A stretch of DNA of 64,000 bases. Origin: Panicum virgatum (lineage: Eukaryota > Streptophyta > Magnoliopsida > Poales > Poaceae). The DNA is taken from NCBI RefSeq assembly GCF_016808335.1, contig NC_053153.1, positions 27,638,090 through 27,702,089 on the forward strand. Reading direction: 5' to 3'. Shown one piece after another: positions 33,628-45,222 of this stretch (positions are counted from its first letter, which is position 1; each line of letters begins with the position of its first letter). The position numbers were made by a program, and so were the translations under genes. A model generated the notes under the pieces. The model ran no database searches. It saw only the letters and a list, made by a program, of their open reading frames with translations, and was not told the origin of the DNA.

Positions 33628-33639
33628 TGGTATCAGAGC
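33628..33639 (+). other. element A primer-binding site (tRNA-Met)
   Basis: TGGTATCAGAGC, three bases after the LTR, is the exact plant PBS complementary to initiator tRNA-Met. Confidence 0.95.
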
Positions 33640-34234
33640 CGTATCGACTGTAGGACGAAGCCTAGATAGAACTGGTCGAGTTTTAGGACTTCTTCTCTCC
33701 AATCCTTGTCTGCTGAAACTATTTTACTATTATACCCCTTGACTTCTATGACTTTTTGCCCGTCTTGCCTTGATTTCTCTCTCTGAAGAATAGTTTTCGT
33801 AGACTTTGGCCTGAATCAACCATCTGACCAACATGAGTATTAGCTAGTGACCCTTTTATAATAATACGATAGCACGCTCTGCGATGCGTTGTGTTAGTCG
33901 AGTCGTATGTTAAACTCGGCTAAGTTGTGAAAATTGTCTGCTTGTTATTATGCTACATGTTTGATTTGGATTTTTGAATGATTGTATAGCTTAGAAGTTT
34001 AAAGTTGTTTGAAGAAAATCACTCTTATGTTAAAGTAACTAATTAATAAAATGAGTTAGATCGTTGGGGGGTAAAACAATCCACTCTAACCTCTCTACCT
34101 TATCATGCCTTGAGATTCCCCGGTCTTGTTAGTTGAGAAGAAGGATAATACGAAGAGGGTATGATATCCAGGGATTCACTGACAAGACGTCACCGACGAG
34201 GACGTCGGTTTCTGTAAGGGGGTAGGGAAGATGT
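33640..34234 (+). other. element A leader, then foreign sequence
   Basis: 33640 to about 34110 is homologous, on the opposite strand, to the D leader (58745-59175), including the GGGGTAAAACA(A/G)TCCACTCTA tract. After TTATCATG (about 34110) the resemblance stops, and unrelated sequence runs to the solo LTR and continues beyond it. Confidence 0.7.
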
Positions 34235-34593
34235 TGTGGCGGAACCACCCAAAACTACTGGGCCAGGGTGCACTGATCTTCGTTGCTAAGCAACTCTGAC
34301 CCAATTTGGCACTCACCGGTAGTTCCTCGAGTGAAGCCTCGATAAAAGCCACACTATTCCAGGATCAGCAGACAACACTCACACGAAGGTGAGCCCAGAG
34401 ATTACAACACAAACCATTTCATACATCTCAGAGTGATTGCAGCGGAAAGAAAATTTATTACAAACCATGTTCAGACTAGCGAAGTACTACGGAGTTCCAA
34501 CTCCTCAATTATTCAAGTCTCAAAGTTCAGTGGAAGCATTAAAAGATAACTAACGAAATAACGTGACGCATCGGTAAAGCCCGTACGAATGCG

Positions 34594-35824
34594 TCACTCA
34601 GCGGGAGGGTGATTAGCACCAGCTGAAGGGCCATCCCACTCAACAGACCAACCCGGAGGCAGAGTACAAGGCCAAGTTAGACTCGCAAACAGATCTTCGA
34701 AGTTAGTACCTGAAAAACAGTGCCACAAGCAAGGCTGAGTATACTAATACTCAGCAAGACTGACCCGTCTCCGGATATAACATAGTCCGATAACTAGACA
34801 TGCAAGGCTTTTTGGTTGGTGGGGTTTGTTTGCCAAAAATGCCGCTAAGTGTTGATCCTTACCTTCAGGTTTTACTTAGCCAGATTCTAGTAGAGTTAAC
34901 CATTCTAAATTTGCAACTAACTCTACTCAAACATGGTAGAGCAACCATTTAATCAACCAGCAGTATTTTCATCATCGTATTCCACTTGTTACTCTATGTG
35001 ACCGAAATCATTAAGCAATCTCATGCCGTGAGAGGCGGACGATTCTGAATCGAATTTCAACCTGGCCAGGGGAACCTAGACCACACGCATGGGGATCGAC
35101 TTCGCTCCCGCCCACGCTACTTTTCCCCTTTCTTTCCAGTCCGTGGATCCGGAACACCCTCCCCGACTACAGAGTCCGACCACTCTGCACCCGTACGTCG
35201 CGACATAAAAATAAACCCTACTTCTACCAGGAGGGTGCGAGATCGTTCCACTCGCCGGTCCAATCAGGTACTTAAGCTTACCGATTACCATATTTCTCGG
35301 TATGTGGCTAGTACTTTCAAACGCTTAGCGAAATGAGCCACACACCGCGACCTTAGCCATTTTTGACTACACCAGCGGGGTATCACAACTACACAACCCC
35401 GCCCGTTGTCCCTACATTTCAACAGGAATTAAAGTCAGTACAAATCCTATTTGCTCGCGAGAGGCAGGGAACCACTCGACTTCTACCGAACCTATTTAGC
35501 ATGGCAACTAGTCGATAAAAAGATCCGGTATCAAACATAGGTTCCTATGGATCATGCATCTAGGGTTTTCGATCAACGCCTAGAGAACTTAATTGCAGAA
35601 AACCAACTATTATCATTCATTAATAAATAGATAGCAGAATGAAACTTCGGAAAATAGTGGGATTATGCTCCGGGGCTTGCCTTCTTGGGCACTGTCAGGC
35701 AGAAAAGCTTCTGGGGCTTGGCCCAGGTCTTGGGACAAGTTAGTACAGTTCAGATTAACCTCCTGCTCCGCACGAGTGTCCGCGGGCACCAGTTCGTAGT
35801 CTCCGTCCGCGAGGTTAACCGTTT
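34594..35824 (-). other. putative spliced coding tract inside the solo LTR
   Basis: On the minus strand a 144-nt block (35824-35681), preceded by ATATAG, ends GAAG before a GC donor (GCAAGC). It joins in frame to a 116-nt block (34709-34594), preceded by TTTTTCAG and ending in TGA. The product contains LADGDYELVPADTRAEQEV and, after the junction, TNFEDLFASLTWP and WSVEWDGPSAG. A GT donor near 37405 has the matching phase for an upstream exon. The layout mirrors the A and D LTRs although the sequence is different. No in-frame ATG is evident. Confidence 0.4.
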
Positions 35825-37840
35825 CTATATGCAATGCAAGATTTTGAGTTATTCAGGGATATAATTTCTTTCCTTCACGATAAAGTTGTAGTCCATGAAA
35901 GTTAATTTAGTGATGATTTCACATTTCATTGCATGGGCAACCGTTTATAGAGTAGCAAACATAAATACGGTTATTCATGAATGAGTGGGGTTTTGGGTTT
36001 TCATTTTTTTTATTTCAACACATAGCATGCTTTCATTATTCCTTAACAACACCACTACTAAAGAGCTAGTGATGAAACACTAAAGTAACTCAGATTCAAA
36101 CTTGAACATTAGGGTATAAATTTCAGCATCTACCATAGAGCAAGAACTATAACTATTCATGCAAATGGATTACTCTAGTTACTTCATCTTTTTGTACAGA
36201 ATGTTCAACATGGATTCTGGGGCTACAAATTTTATGCAAGCAACTTCAAAGCATAAACTCAGTACTGAAATTTTTCCAGATTTTATACACTTATATAGCA
36301 GAGGTGATAAAAAGATTAAAAACAGCAAGCCATTAACAAAGATTAAATCTACAGAAAGTTTTACTAAAGATTTGCTTCTCAAATTTTTACCAGAGACTAG
36401 TCCTGAGTTAAACATACTCCAGAAAATTTTTCAAGATTTAACTCACTATGATAAATTAGTTATTCAGTTAATTTAACATGAGTTTGCATGAATTTCTCAA
36501 GATGCATCCGACCAGTATTGCATCTGAACTTTTTATCACAGGTAGAACATACTCTAAACAAGATCATGCCCAAAAATAATGATTAGAAACATTGTAGATT
36601 ACTCAGAACAAAAATAGTAAATCTAGCCCAAAGATGCTAAGCATGATTATTCAACAAAGCAAAACTCTGTAACTGCAGCTCAAAATTTTTAGACAGGAGC
36701 ATAGAGCTAAAAAAATACTCCAGAAATAAACATGGATTTTTCTGAGCATAAGAACTATATATGAGGAATTAAGTTGATTAAACAAGCATAAATCATGGTA
36801 TATAGCAAATGAACTCTAATAAATTTGAATTTTTGAGATTTGCAGGGATTCAGTGGCACAAGGCTGTAGTAAAATTTTCAGAGCAAGTTCATGTACATAT
36901 TTTCCAGAATTAAATCGAGATTGCTAACAACAGATTAGAGAATCTTGATTGTTCTAACCCGATAACTGTTTTGGTTTGGTGTCATCTTTTTACTGTGATC
37001 TTAGCATCCTATTAGTTATAACATATCCAAAAATCAAAGTCATTTGCTGAGCAAAACTTCATGAACATGCATAAGGTGGTTTTCTTAATCTTTTTCCTAG
37101 ATTAAATTCGGTTGAGTTTCTGCAAATGTGAATGTTACAAAATTTGTAGATTTTGTTACAAGGATTCCAGATCAGTTGAGTTTGCATTTTTCTGATTTTT
37201 CTGTGATTTGTTTCGCATTTTAGAAGTTCACTGGTATACACTGTAAAACTTGCAGAGACACCCTTGAACGAAAAAAAGAAATTACAACCGGGTCCTTCGC
37301 CGGCCTTCTCCGCCGTGGCATCTTGCCGGTGGTGTTCTGCGGTGCAGGGCTTACCGGGGCTGCCACGGGGAGGCGCGTGGGGGAGAAAGGATCGAGGAAC
37401 ACCTACCCTGGTCGACGTTCGAGCGTTTGGAGCACAGGTTCAAGCTCGTCGGCGTTGATGGCGGGTCGGTTGTTCGGTTCGCCGGCGCTGGAGGCGAAGG
37501 AAGGCTCGGGGTAGGGGAACAAGGCGCGCACGAGCACCGCGTGAGCTTGTGGATGCTTCTGGGGTAGCTGTCGGGCTCGGTCTTCCCCGGAGTTGGCCGG
37601 TCCGCGGTGAGCCTGAGCTCGCCGGCGGCGGCGCAAAAGGGGAAAGGCTTCGGGAGGGGGTTTGGGTTCGATTCCGCGCGCGTGGAGCTTATCTGGGAGG
37701 TGGCGAAGCTGCTGCGGTGGTCGGAGGGGGCAATGTGGGGCTGGGCTAGCCGGCCCGCGCGAGCTGGATCTCGGCGGCCATGGCGGAGCGGCGGGAGGAG
37801 GAAGAAGAGGAAGAAGGGGCGCGACCGTGGGTTCCTGGGA

Positions 37841-37850
37841 GTCTTTATAG
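37841..37850 (-). promoter_or_regulatory. TATA box of the solo LTR
   Basis: CTATAAAGAC on the minus strand, in the context GGCCTATAAAGACTCCC, about 780 bp from the LTR start. It places transcription start near 37815 and makes the LTR leader about 3.6 kb. Confidence 0.6.
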
Positions 37851-38853
37851 GCCAAAGAGCTCCTGGGTGAGCAATGTAGTGACTGGGGGCGGTCGATTTG
37901 GCCCTGGGCGACTCGACGGCGAGCGGGCGGAGCTGCAGCGGCGCTGCGCCGGCCGGGGGTATCGTGGCGGCTCGGGAAGGGGTCTGAGACGCGTGTGCGC
38001 GCGAGGAGGTGCCAAGGGGCGGGCCAGGTGGCGTGGAGAGGTTTCCCCGGGTCCATTTGGCCGCGGGCGCGCGGTGGACGAAGTCCACCGGCGGCGTACG
38101 GCAGGCGGCGGCTGAAACAGAGCAAGCCGGGAGAGAGAGATGGAGGTAGGGGCTCTTTTGCGATTTCTGAAAATTTCAGGGACCTCTCGGTAAACAAAAA
38201 TTATCTCCTATTAGGAGGGCTCAATTGGGAAAGTGTTGAATACCATTTTTGCATAACTTTTCAAGATCTACAACTTTTGTGTTATGCAAATTTTCGTTTG
38301 AAACTCACATTTTGAACTATTGGTACATTTACATATTTGCACAAAAGGACTTTAGTTTTAATCAGTTTTTGACTTGATTTTGGCTGAAGTTCAATTGAGC
38401 ACATGTCAATTGAAATACCTCTCATGAGCCAACAAAAATTTTGTGCACATTTTTGAATTAAAATTTGAGTAGTTTTTCACTCCTTTCTCTTTTTCCTTTA
38501 ATTTCTTTTGTATGATTTGTATTTTATTTGGTCCTTTCTCTTTGAATTAGTTTCCCAAATTTTTCTTTTAACTTTCACTAAGGTGTATTGATTGGATTTA
38601 AAAGTATTGACACCTGAGGTGTCACAGATGTGACACCCCGGTCTACAGATAGTACAGAAGAACTTGAGAATCCCTCATACGGAGCACAAGAGTTATGCTA
38701 TAGTTCCTTCTTCTCGGATTTATGTGAATACCTATCTGAGTTAGCAGCAATGATGCATGAGAAGTGTTGTCTAATAAGATAAAACTTTACATAGTGAGGT
38801 TTTCTCTTTTCCTTGACCTTACCAATCTGTGTTTTCCTCTTTACCCAACTCAG

Positions 38854-39928
38854 ATGTCGGCAGAACAAAAAGACCTTGTAGACAGTGCAATGGGTGATGG
38901 TGAGAAAGCTTGTCAGTGTTGCCACTTCTATGGCGTTCCTTGTCGTCAAGTTCGTGCAACTGAAGATGAAGCTAGAACTAGGAGGAACCAGAGGTTGTTC
39001 TCCGGTACAAAGAGAAAGAGGTCTCATCAAGAGCAGCTAGCAGAGGATTCCCTTTTCCTTGACGGCCCATCGGTTGACGAGCTACAGACCATCCAGGAGA
39101 GAAAGGACCCTGAGTACTCTGGAGGTACACAGGTCGAGAATCAAGCTCTCCATGATTATGTTGATGGGTTGACTATCACTACGAATGTGATTCAGCCACA
39201 CGGTCACAAGGAGTCCAAGGAGCAAGCAGCAGAAATAATGCAAGATGTGAAGATAAGTTCACAGGGAGGTCAACCAAGTAGCGCCATTCACCGCCACCGC
39301 ATGTGCTACAAATGCGGGCAAAAAGGTCATTATGCTAAAAGTTGTCCAGCATCTCAGGCTCCACGGCAGGCAGGACAGTAGGGGCACCCAGCCCAACCCA
39401 GGGCGCCACGACAGGGGAAGGTGAACCACGTGACGGCCGAGTCAGCAGCCGAGGCTCCTAACGTGGTTAATGGTACATTCTTGGTCAACTCTTATCCAGC
39501 TACGGTGCTTTTCGATACCGGTGCTACTCATTCTTTCATTTCCAAGTCATTTGCCGAGCAGCATCGTATACCAGTTTCGTGTATGAGGACAGCTATGGTA
39601 GTTACCTCACCTGGGGGCCAGATACACACATGCTCTATATGCTCCAGAGTTAGTATTGTCATAATGGGGGCAGAATTCTGCACTGGTTTGATCGTCATTG
39701 ATTCCTCGGGGATAGATGTGATTTTGAGCATGGAGACCCTTACCAAATAGGGAGTCCGTATTGATTGTGCTCAGCGGACAGTTCACTTGTCAGCATCTGA
39801 TGGCCAAGAGGTGACAGTCAGTGCTACAGAGCCTTCTGGTTTTCATCATCAGATAGAGGCTAGACCCACGGATGGTATTCGCGTGGTGCCTGACTTTCCG
39901 GATGTCTTTCCGGAGGACTTGCCAGAAA
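38854..39928 (+). pseudogene. chimeric frame of element A: unrelated N-terminus + gag zinc knuckle + protease
   Basis: ATG at 38854 follows an acceptor-like TTACCCAACTCAG. Residues 1 to about 148 (KACQCCHFYGVPCRQVRATE, TKRKRSHQEQLAED, VENQALHDYVDGLTI) do not resemble any gag I know. From about 39301 the frame runs without shift into the element's own zinc knuckle (CYKCGQKGHYAKSC) and retropepsin ([15 protein letters not shown]), which are closely similar to D. Stops at 39379 (where the family has Gln) and 39748 (where D has Trp) interrupt the same frame. At about 39929 the protein sequence jumps from LPE straight to the end of the chromodomain region. The N-terminal part may be a captured host fragment; its origin is unknown. 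Confidence 0.65.
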
Positions 39929-40016
39929 AAGAAAGAGGAGTTGATGAAGACCTATCCTGATCTCTTTGCTAGCCAGCCCAGAATCTCGGGACGAGATTCT
40001 TGTAAGGGGTAGGATT
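39929..40016 (+). other. element A deletion junction, pol remnant and polypurine tract
   Basis: After the junction the sequence matches the 3' end of D (TATCCTGATCTCTTTGCTAG..., TCTCGGGACGAGATT). It ends with AAGGGGTAGG (about 40004-40014), the polypurine tract, right before the 3' LTR. Compared with D, roughly 2.8 kb of pol is missing. Confidence 0.8.
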
Positions 40017-43000
40017 TGTAACACCCTAAATTAAATTTCAGTATTTATTAATAAATTTAATTGGCTTTATTTATTTTTCTAGGATTTAATTTGCTTAGGC
40101 TGGCTTTTAATCTAATTTTGTTGCATAACTAATTAAAATTTATTTTAGGACTAACTGTTTGTGCATTCATGCCATTGCATAGTTTTACTTGTTTGAGTGT
40201 TGTAGGGTTGGATTCAAATTTGAGTTTGAATTCAAATTAGTTGAGTGTGGTTTGAAAAGAAAAGAAGAAAGAAGAGAGAAAACTAGAAATAGAGAAGGAA
40301 AACCCAAACCCAGTCCCAGGAAGCCCGATAGCCAACCCAGCCCAAACCCGTGAGCAGCCCAACCCAGTTTGAGGTCCAGCCCGCGGCACTTCTCCCTTTC
40401 CCCACGCTCAGCCCAACCTGGCGGCCCACTCCTCCCCTCCGGGCCCAACAGACCGCACCAGCCCAACCTGCTCCCTTCCCCTGCGCGGCCCGCGAGCAGC
40501 CCATCCCCATCCTTCCCTTGGGCCCGCTCTGCAGCCCAGCAGCGCTGCCCCGCGCGCCGCTCCCAGCCGCGTCGCCCTCTTTCCCTCTGCCAAGCCGGGC
40601 CCGCGCGTCAGTTCTTTCCTCTTCCTCCGCCTGAAATCTCCGCCCGAGCCTCTGCTTCGCTTCCGTCGTGCACGCTTGCCTGCCAGTGGACCATCCCGCC
40701 CAAACCGACCGCCACGAGACCCACCTGCAGCCTCCCTCACCCACTCCTCGCCTGCGCACCCCGGAATCCGAGCGACCCGCGCCGATTTCGGATCAAGGGC
40801 AGGGTCATTCCGCGGGCGCAACGACCGTGCCGTGATTCCCGTGACCCAAACGCCGAGATCACCGGCCCCCGCCTTTTAGACCCCGCGCCCTACCCTGCGC
40901 CCTACTTCGCCATCCCGCAGCCGCCGTCTTCAACCCCAGCCGCCGCCTCCGCGCCGCTCTGCCTCGGAGCTGCCTCTGCACCGCCGCGGACCGGCCGCTC
41001 CACTGCCTCCTAGCCCCGGCCAACCACCGCTTTAGCCCCGCCATGGCCCCAGAAAACTTCCTGAAGCCCCTGCAACGGCCCTAAGCCATTGCCTCGCCGG
41101 AATCGTGCCCGAGCTCCAACTCCGGTGAGTTCAGTCCGCGCCGTGATTCCTTGCCGCCGGCAAAGCCCAGGCCGTTCTGACCCCTTGTGTACCCTCACAG
41201 GGACTGTGCGCACCTCCTCCGTGAGTCAGCAGGCCCGGCGCACCCCTTCAGCGGCCACCTCCGGGAGCGCCGTTTTGGCTTGCTCCGGCAAACTCGCCGC
41301 CGCGGAGCCGCGCTCCGGCGAGTCCCGCCGCCGCCCCACGCGCCCAACTCCCAGGGCCCTCCGATCCGGGACCAGCGGTCACGATTAGATCGTGGCCTGA
41401 TCCGATCTGATCCGTCAGATCGTGATCCAACGGCCCTTATCTAAAGACACCGGTTCGGCCTGGTAATTTTGTTAAAGAGCCCCTGCCCTTCCTTGAATTC
41501 AACCCGCCGTCCTAGTCTGTTCAAAAATATTTCCAGTTAGGTCCGGTTTTTAATGAATAGGACCCTGAGCTTTTCCCTATTAGAACCCGCCGTCCAGACC
41601 TGCCATTTTTTACACGTTAGACCCTGGAACTAAGGTTTAATTACGTTTTAACCCTCGGTTTTTGCAGAAAACCCCCTGAAACTTAGTTTTTATCGCAGAT
41701 AAGCCCCTAGAACTTGTTTTTAGCCTAGATTATGCGTTTTAACTCCGTTTTAAGCGTTCTTTATGTCCACGCGATCGTTGTAACGCGTATAATAGCTTTA
41801 GACTAGTTTAGTGTGCTGTTTTAATGTATTGATGTATTGTTTCTTAGTTTTTGTTAGTGTTTGCTTGTATGCTTATTATCGTGCATTGTTTTGGCCATGT
41901 GTTCATGAGTAGACGTTGATCCATCTGAGGAGCCCCAGTACCAGTACCCGGAGCAACCGTCTTCCGAGCACTTTGAGCAGCAGCTGGAGCAGTACGAGGA
42001 AGGCAAGTGTAACATGAACAACCTATCACTTTTAAATACAATTTCATACTGCATTTAATACTGTATGCCTATAAGGACTGTCCTAGCCACTTTATATCCT
42101 TTATATATATCCTTGGGTTGCATTTTGGTTAGTTGTGCTAGGTTGCTGCGCTATAACACACTCTGGTCCTTTTTAATTAATTTGATTAATGGTTTACTTG
42201 AACTTAATTCTGAGAGTGGCCCTCTGTGTGGATGAGTGGCTCACGTCTCGTTAAAAGATGGTTTTTGTAGAAACATGGTTTAGGGGGCCAGCACGGTGCT
42301 TAGTGCTTGGTTGGCCACTCTCCATAAGGACCGGTTCATAGAGCGACAACCTGGGATAACAGCGCTACCACAAGGCTAGAATGGGATAGACTTGCTTACT
42401 AATTAGGTCTTTTGGGTTTGGAGTAACTTACCTGCGGGGCAAGAGTAGCAAGCTTCAATGGTCCCTGCTCCTCCGGCTTGGTCTGTGCTTGGATTGCGCT
42501 CCTGTGCTTGTACCCCCGGAGGTGGGCCCCATCGTCGCTGACCTATCTCTCGCGGTTACGCCTTACCAATGAGATTCTTTGTAACGGCCTCATAGTGAGT
42601 CGCTAGTCATCTCACCTAAGGAAGTGTGATGAACCTCTAGCGTAGCTCACGACTTGTGGGTAAAGATGTGCAACCTCTGCAGAGTGTAAAACTGGTATAC
42701 TAGCCGTGCTCACGGTTATGAGCGGCCCAGATCCTCCTTTTGATTAGTGGGGTTGTCTCCTTCCGACGAGGGAGGTGCCTCTCGGGGTTACCTTGGTGGT
42801 TTGGTTTCGGTTTGGTTCTCAGTAGTATCATGATTAAATTTGACTAATTACTATGTAACCGGGTTAATGGTAAATCATCAACTTGTAGTAAATAGTTTTA
42901 ATAAAATTTTGCCAACACTTAAAAGCTAATGCAGTTGAGTCAGCCAACCTTAGAGCCTCATAGTTTGTGTTATACTTGTTGAGTACAAGTTGTGTACTCA

Positions 43001-43363
43001 CTCTTGCCTCTTCTCTACTTTTTCCTCCTGGCTACGCTACCGCTGCTCAGTTCCTGCCGACACGAGGGAGTTCGTCCAGCGCTACCAGGACTACGAGGAC
43101 TTCTAGGTGTTCGTCTCCCAGTCGACGTCCCTGTGGCGCCCTGCTTCAGCTTTGGAGAGCTTTATTCGTATTTGTACTTCGCTTCCGCTGTATCAGACAT
43201 TCTCGTCATTATTGTAATAAATAACATTTGTATTCGCTTTATTATATCTTTTTACGTGATATGTGCTATGATATACTGTTCATTCTGTTGTATATACGTG
43301 TGACTTGATCCTGGCACGTGTATGATTGCTCGGTTTATGTTCTTTTATAAACCGGGTGTTACA
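40017..43363 (+). repeat. element A 3' LTR, 3347 bp
   Basis: It is nearly identical to 30277-33624, with the same TGTAACACCC...GGGTGTTACA ends. The putative spliced tract recurs at 41913-42002 and 43051-43106, with the frame and splice signals kept despite several substitutions. Confidence 0.95.
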
Positions 43364-43368
43364 GCGTG

Positions 43369-43552
43369 CGTGCTCTTTTCTCCATCTGTTTTGTCCCACT
43401 GGGTTTTTGGATGGAGTTTAGCGAGGCGTACGAGCGGGCGGTCATGAGGACAGTCCTTGTGGCCAAAGTCATAGATAGATCTGGGCCACTTCCCATGTAT
43501 TCAGCTACTATGTTTTGTCGTACCGATCAAAACAAAGTAGCTGAGGGGCTAC
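43369..43552 (+). other. element B internal 3' end with polypurine tract
   Basis: This is the continuation of the element B internal region after element A. It has no coding domain and ends in GTAGCTGAGGGGCTAC, the likely polypurine tract. Confidence 0.65.
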
Positions 43553-43813
43553 TGTTGGGGAAATAGCCCAGCCCATGATGTTGATGGGCCTCATGTGGTG
43601 GCCCAAGGACCTATTTGTAAATATTATACCCACCAGGGGGCCGGGGCTGAATTGCCGCCCCCACCCCTCCTATATATAGCTTTCCCAAGGGGTCAAAGAG
43701 GGACTCTCTCTCTCCCTCTAGATGAGCAATCTCTCTCTTGAGTGGTTCTAGCTTTGGGTATCTTTGGTGCCTTCTTGTTCACTCTGCTGCTTGGCGGAGT
43801 CTCCTACCCAACA
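43553..43813 (+). repeat. element B 3' LTR, 261 bp
   Basis: It matches 27815-28076 over its length, including the TATATATA box and the CT-rich leader, with a few substitutions. Confidence 0.85.
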
Positions 43814-44028
43814 ATGACCTTGGCTTTCTACCCGCCCTGCTGGCTTTGATCTTCGAGTGTATTGTATGTGACCTTGCGACATTCGGTCATCCTGCATGCT
43901 CTTCCGACTCTGCCCTGCTGGCTTTGACCTTCGGGCTATTTGGCATAGGCTGAAAAGTTTACCCTGCAATGTTTTTGCTTGCGCAAGGCAGCTGTGTTTC
44001 TACACGCCTAAGCGATCAACGCGACTTC

Positions 44029-45222
44029 ATGAGCGACAATATTCTTCACATAATGTCTAACGACTTCAACACGATAAGCTGGAACGTCCACGGTCTCAAT
44101 TCGCCGGCCTGTTGTCTGGCAGTCCATGAAACCTTAAATCATCAACTTGCCACATTGCCTGCTTACAAGCAACTAAGCTACAGAACATCAACAATGATCT
44201 GGCATGCTTCCTGGGAGGATACCATCTCAACAACTTCGTCCACAAACCCGCGCACGGAACGAGAGGCGGTATTATTATTCTCTGGAATGAGAACACGACC
44301 CTAGTAAATGACGTGCACATTGGAAATCTCACTAAGCGCGACAGTCATAATAAGAAGCTCCGGAACGACCTTCTTGCTAACTACGGTCTATGGCCCTTCC
44401 TGAAGACAGCAAAACACTGCGCTCCTACAACACTAGCGGGCCCTTAAGCCACCGTCTGACACCAAATGACTTCTACTAGGTGACTTCAACTTGATCTACA
44501 GAGCAAGAGACAAAAATAACAGAAACTTAGACCTACAACTCATGAGATGTTTCCGAGCGCTAAATTTCAGTGATTTAAAAGAGATCCATCTGCAAAATTC
44601 GAAATTTACTTGGAGCAATGAGAGGCGACGCCTTACGTTGGTACGGCTTGACTATTTCTCTATCAATGAGGGTTGGGACTTGGCTTTCCCCGATCATACC
44701 CTGCAAGCACTATCATCTATGCATAGCGACCACTGCCCGCTCCCCTTGGCTCTGCAATCTGGGCCGCGTCGGCCGAATCCTTTCAAGTTTGAAAACTTCT
44801 GGACAAAGCTTCCACAGTTCATGCAAATGGTGCAAGCGGCTTGGAATGATCCCACTTCCAACACAAAACCTTTCCACCGGCTTAGGCATAAACTTTATGC
44901 GACGACAAAGACGCTTAGATCCTGGAGGTCCTCGATAATATCAAACGCAAGACTTAAACTCCTTATGGCCCAGCAAGTTATTTTGCAATTCGACATTGCC
45001 CAGGAGAGCAGAGAACTAACCAAATCCGAGTTGCGAATTAGAACAAAGCTTAAAAAGAGGGTGCCAGGTTGGGTAGTAATCGAAAGAGCACATAAGCAAC
45101 AATGCGCAAGAGCCACAAATCTAAATGAAGGAGATGCGAACACTAGATACTTCCACCTCCGGGCAAACGACAGACGTCGAAAAAACTTCATCCACGCCTA
45201 CGCATCGGCCATGGCTGGGTAG
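44029..45222 (+). pseudogene. LINE ORF2, endonuclease part
   Basis: The ATG at 44029 opens an apurinic-type endonuclease: ISWNVHGLNSPA near the start, GDFNLIYRARDKN at about 44480, FTWSNERRR at about 44610 and the catalytic SDHCPL at about 44730. The middle (about 44150-44470) needs two frame changes and contains stops. The linker to the reverse transcriptase (44760-45222) is open, with LNEGDANTRYFHLRAN near its end. By family, the enzyme nicks target DNA to prime reverse transcription. Confidence 0.85.

Larger units (their letters stand above)
34235..38626 (-). mobile_element. solo LTR of a second long-LTR (Tekay-like) family, 4392 bp
   Basis: Exact duplications GATGT (34230-34234 and 38627-38631) flank a segment that on the minus strand begins TGTGACACC and ends GGTTCCGCCACA. 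There is no PBS, gag or pol inside, so it is an LTR left by recombination between the two LTRs of a full element. U3 is about 780 bp long up to a TATA box. The region 37260-38100 is GC-rich, like the corresponding part of the A and D LTRs, and the rest is AT-rich. Confidence 0.85.
30277..43363 (+). mobile_element. element A: Tekay-type (chromovirus) gypsy element, deletion derivative
   Basis: It is flanked by the exact duplication GCGTG (30272-30276 and 43364-43368), with 3.35-kb LTRs at 30277-33624 and 40017-43363. The internal region holds a PBS, a leader alike in sequence to that of element D, an unrelated coding insert fused to the gag zinc knuckle, and protease. It then jumps to the very end of the chromodomain region and a polypurine tract. 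Reverse transcriptase, RNase H and integrase are gone. It sits inside element B and is interrupted by a 4.4-kb solo LTR. Confidence 0.93.
27815..43813 (+). mobile_element. LTR element B: small non-coding LTR retrotransposon hosting element A
   Basis: Two near-identical 261-262-bp repeats with TGTTGGGG...CCCAACA ends lie at 27815-28076 and 43553-43813. Inside, after removal of element A, are about 2.4 kb without coding capacity: three tandem-repeat fields and a polypurine tract (TGAGGGGCTAC, 43542-43552) just before the 3' LTR. The 5-bp flanks, GCGAC and ATGAC, agree at only three positions, so the target duplication is degraded or the ends are slightly misplaced. With no gag or pol it must be mobilised by another element. 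Confidence 0.75.

Noticed and set aside
36159..36476. AT-rich plus-strand frame of 105 codons
   Set aside because: It lies within the solo LTR, has no domain and poor codon character.
37351..38197. Minus-strand Pro/Ser/Arg-rich frames of 245-264 codons in the solo LTR
   Set aside because: They start at non-ATG codons or upstream of the likely TATA box and show no known domain. One may contribute an upstream exon to the spliced tract, but a gene is not supported.
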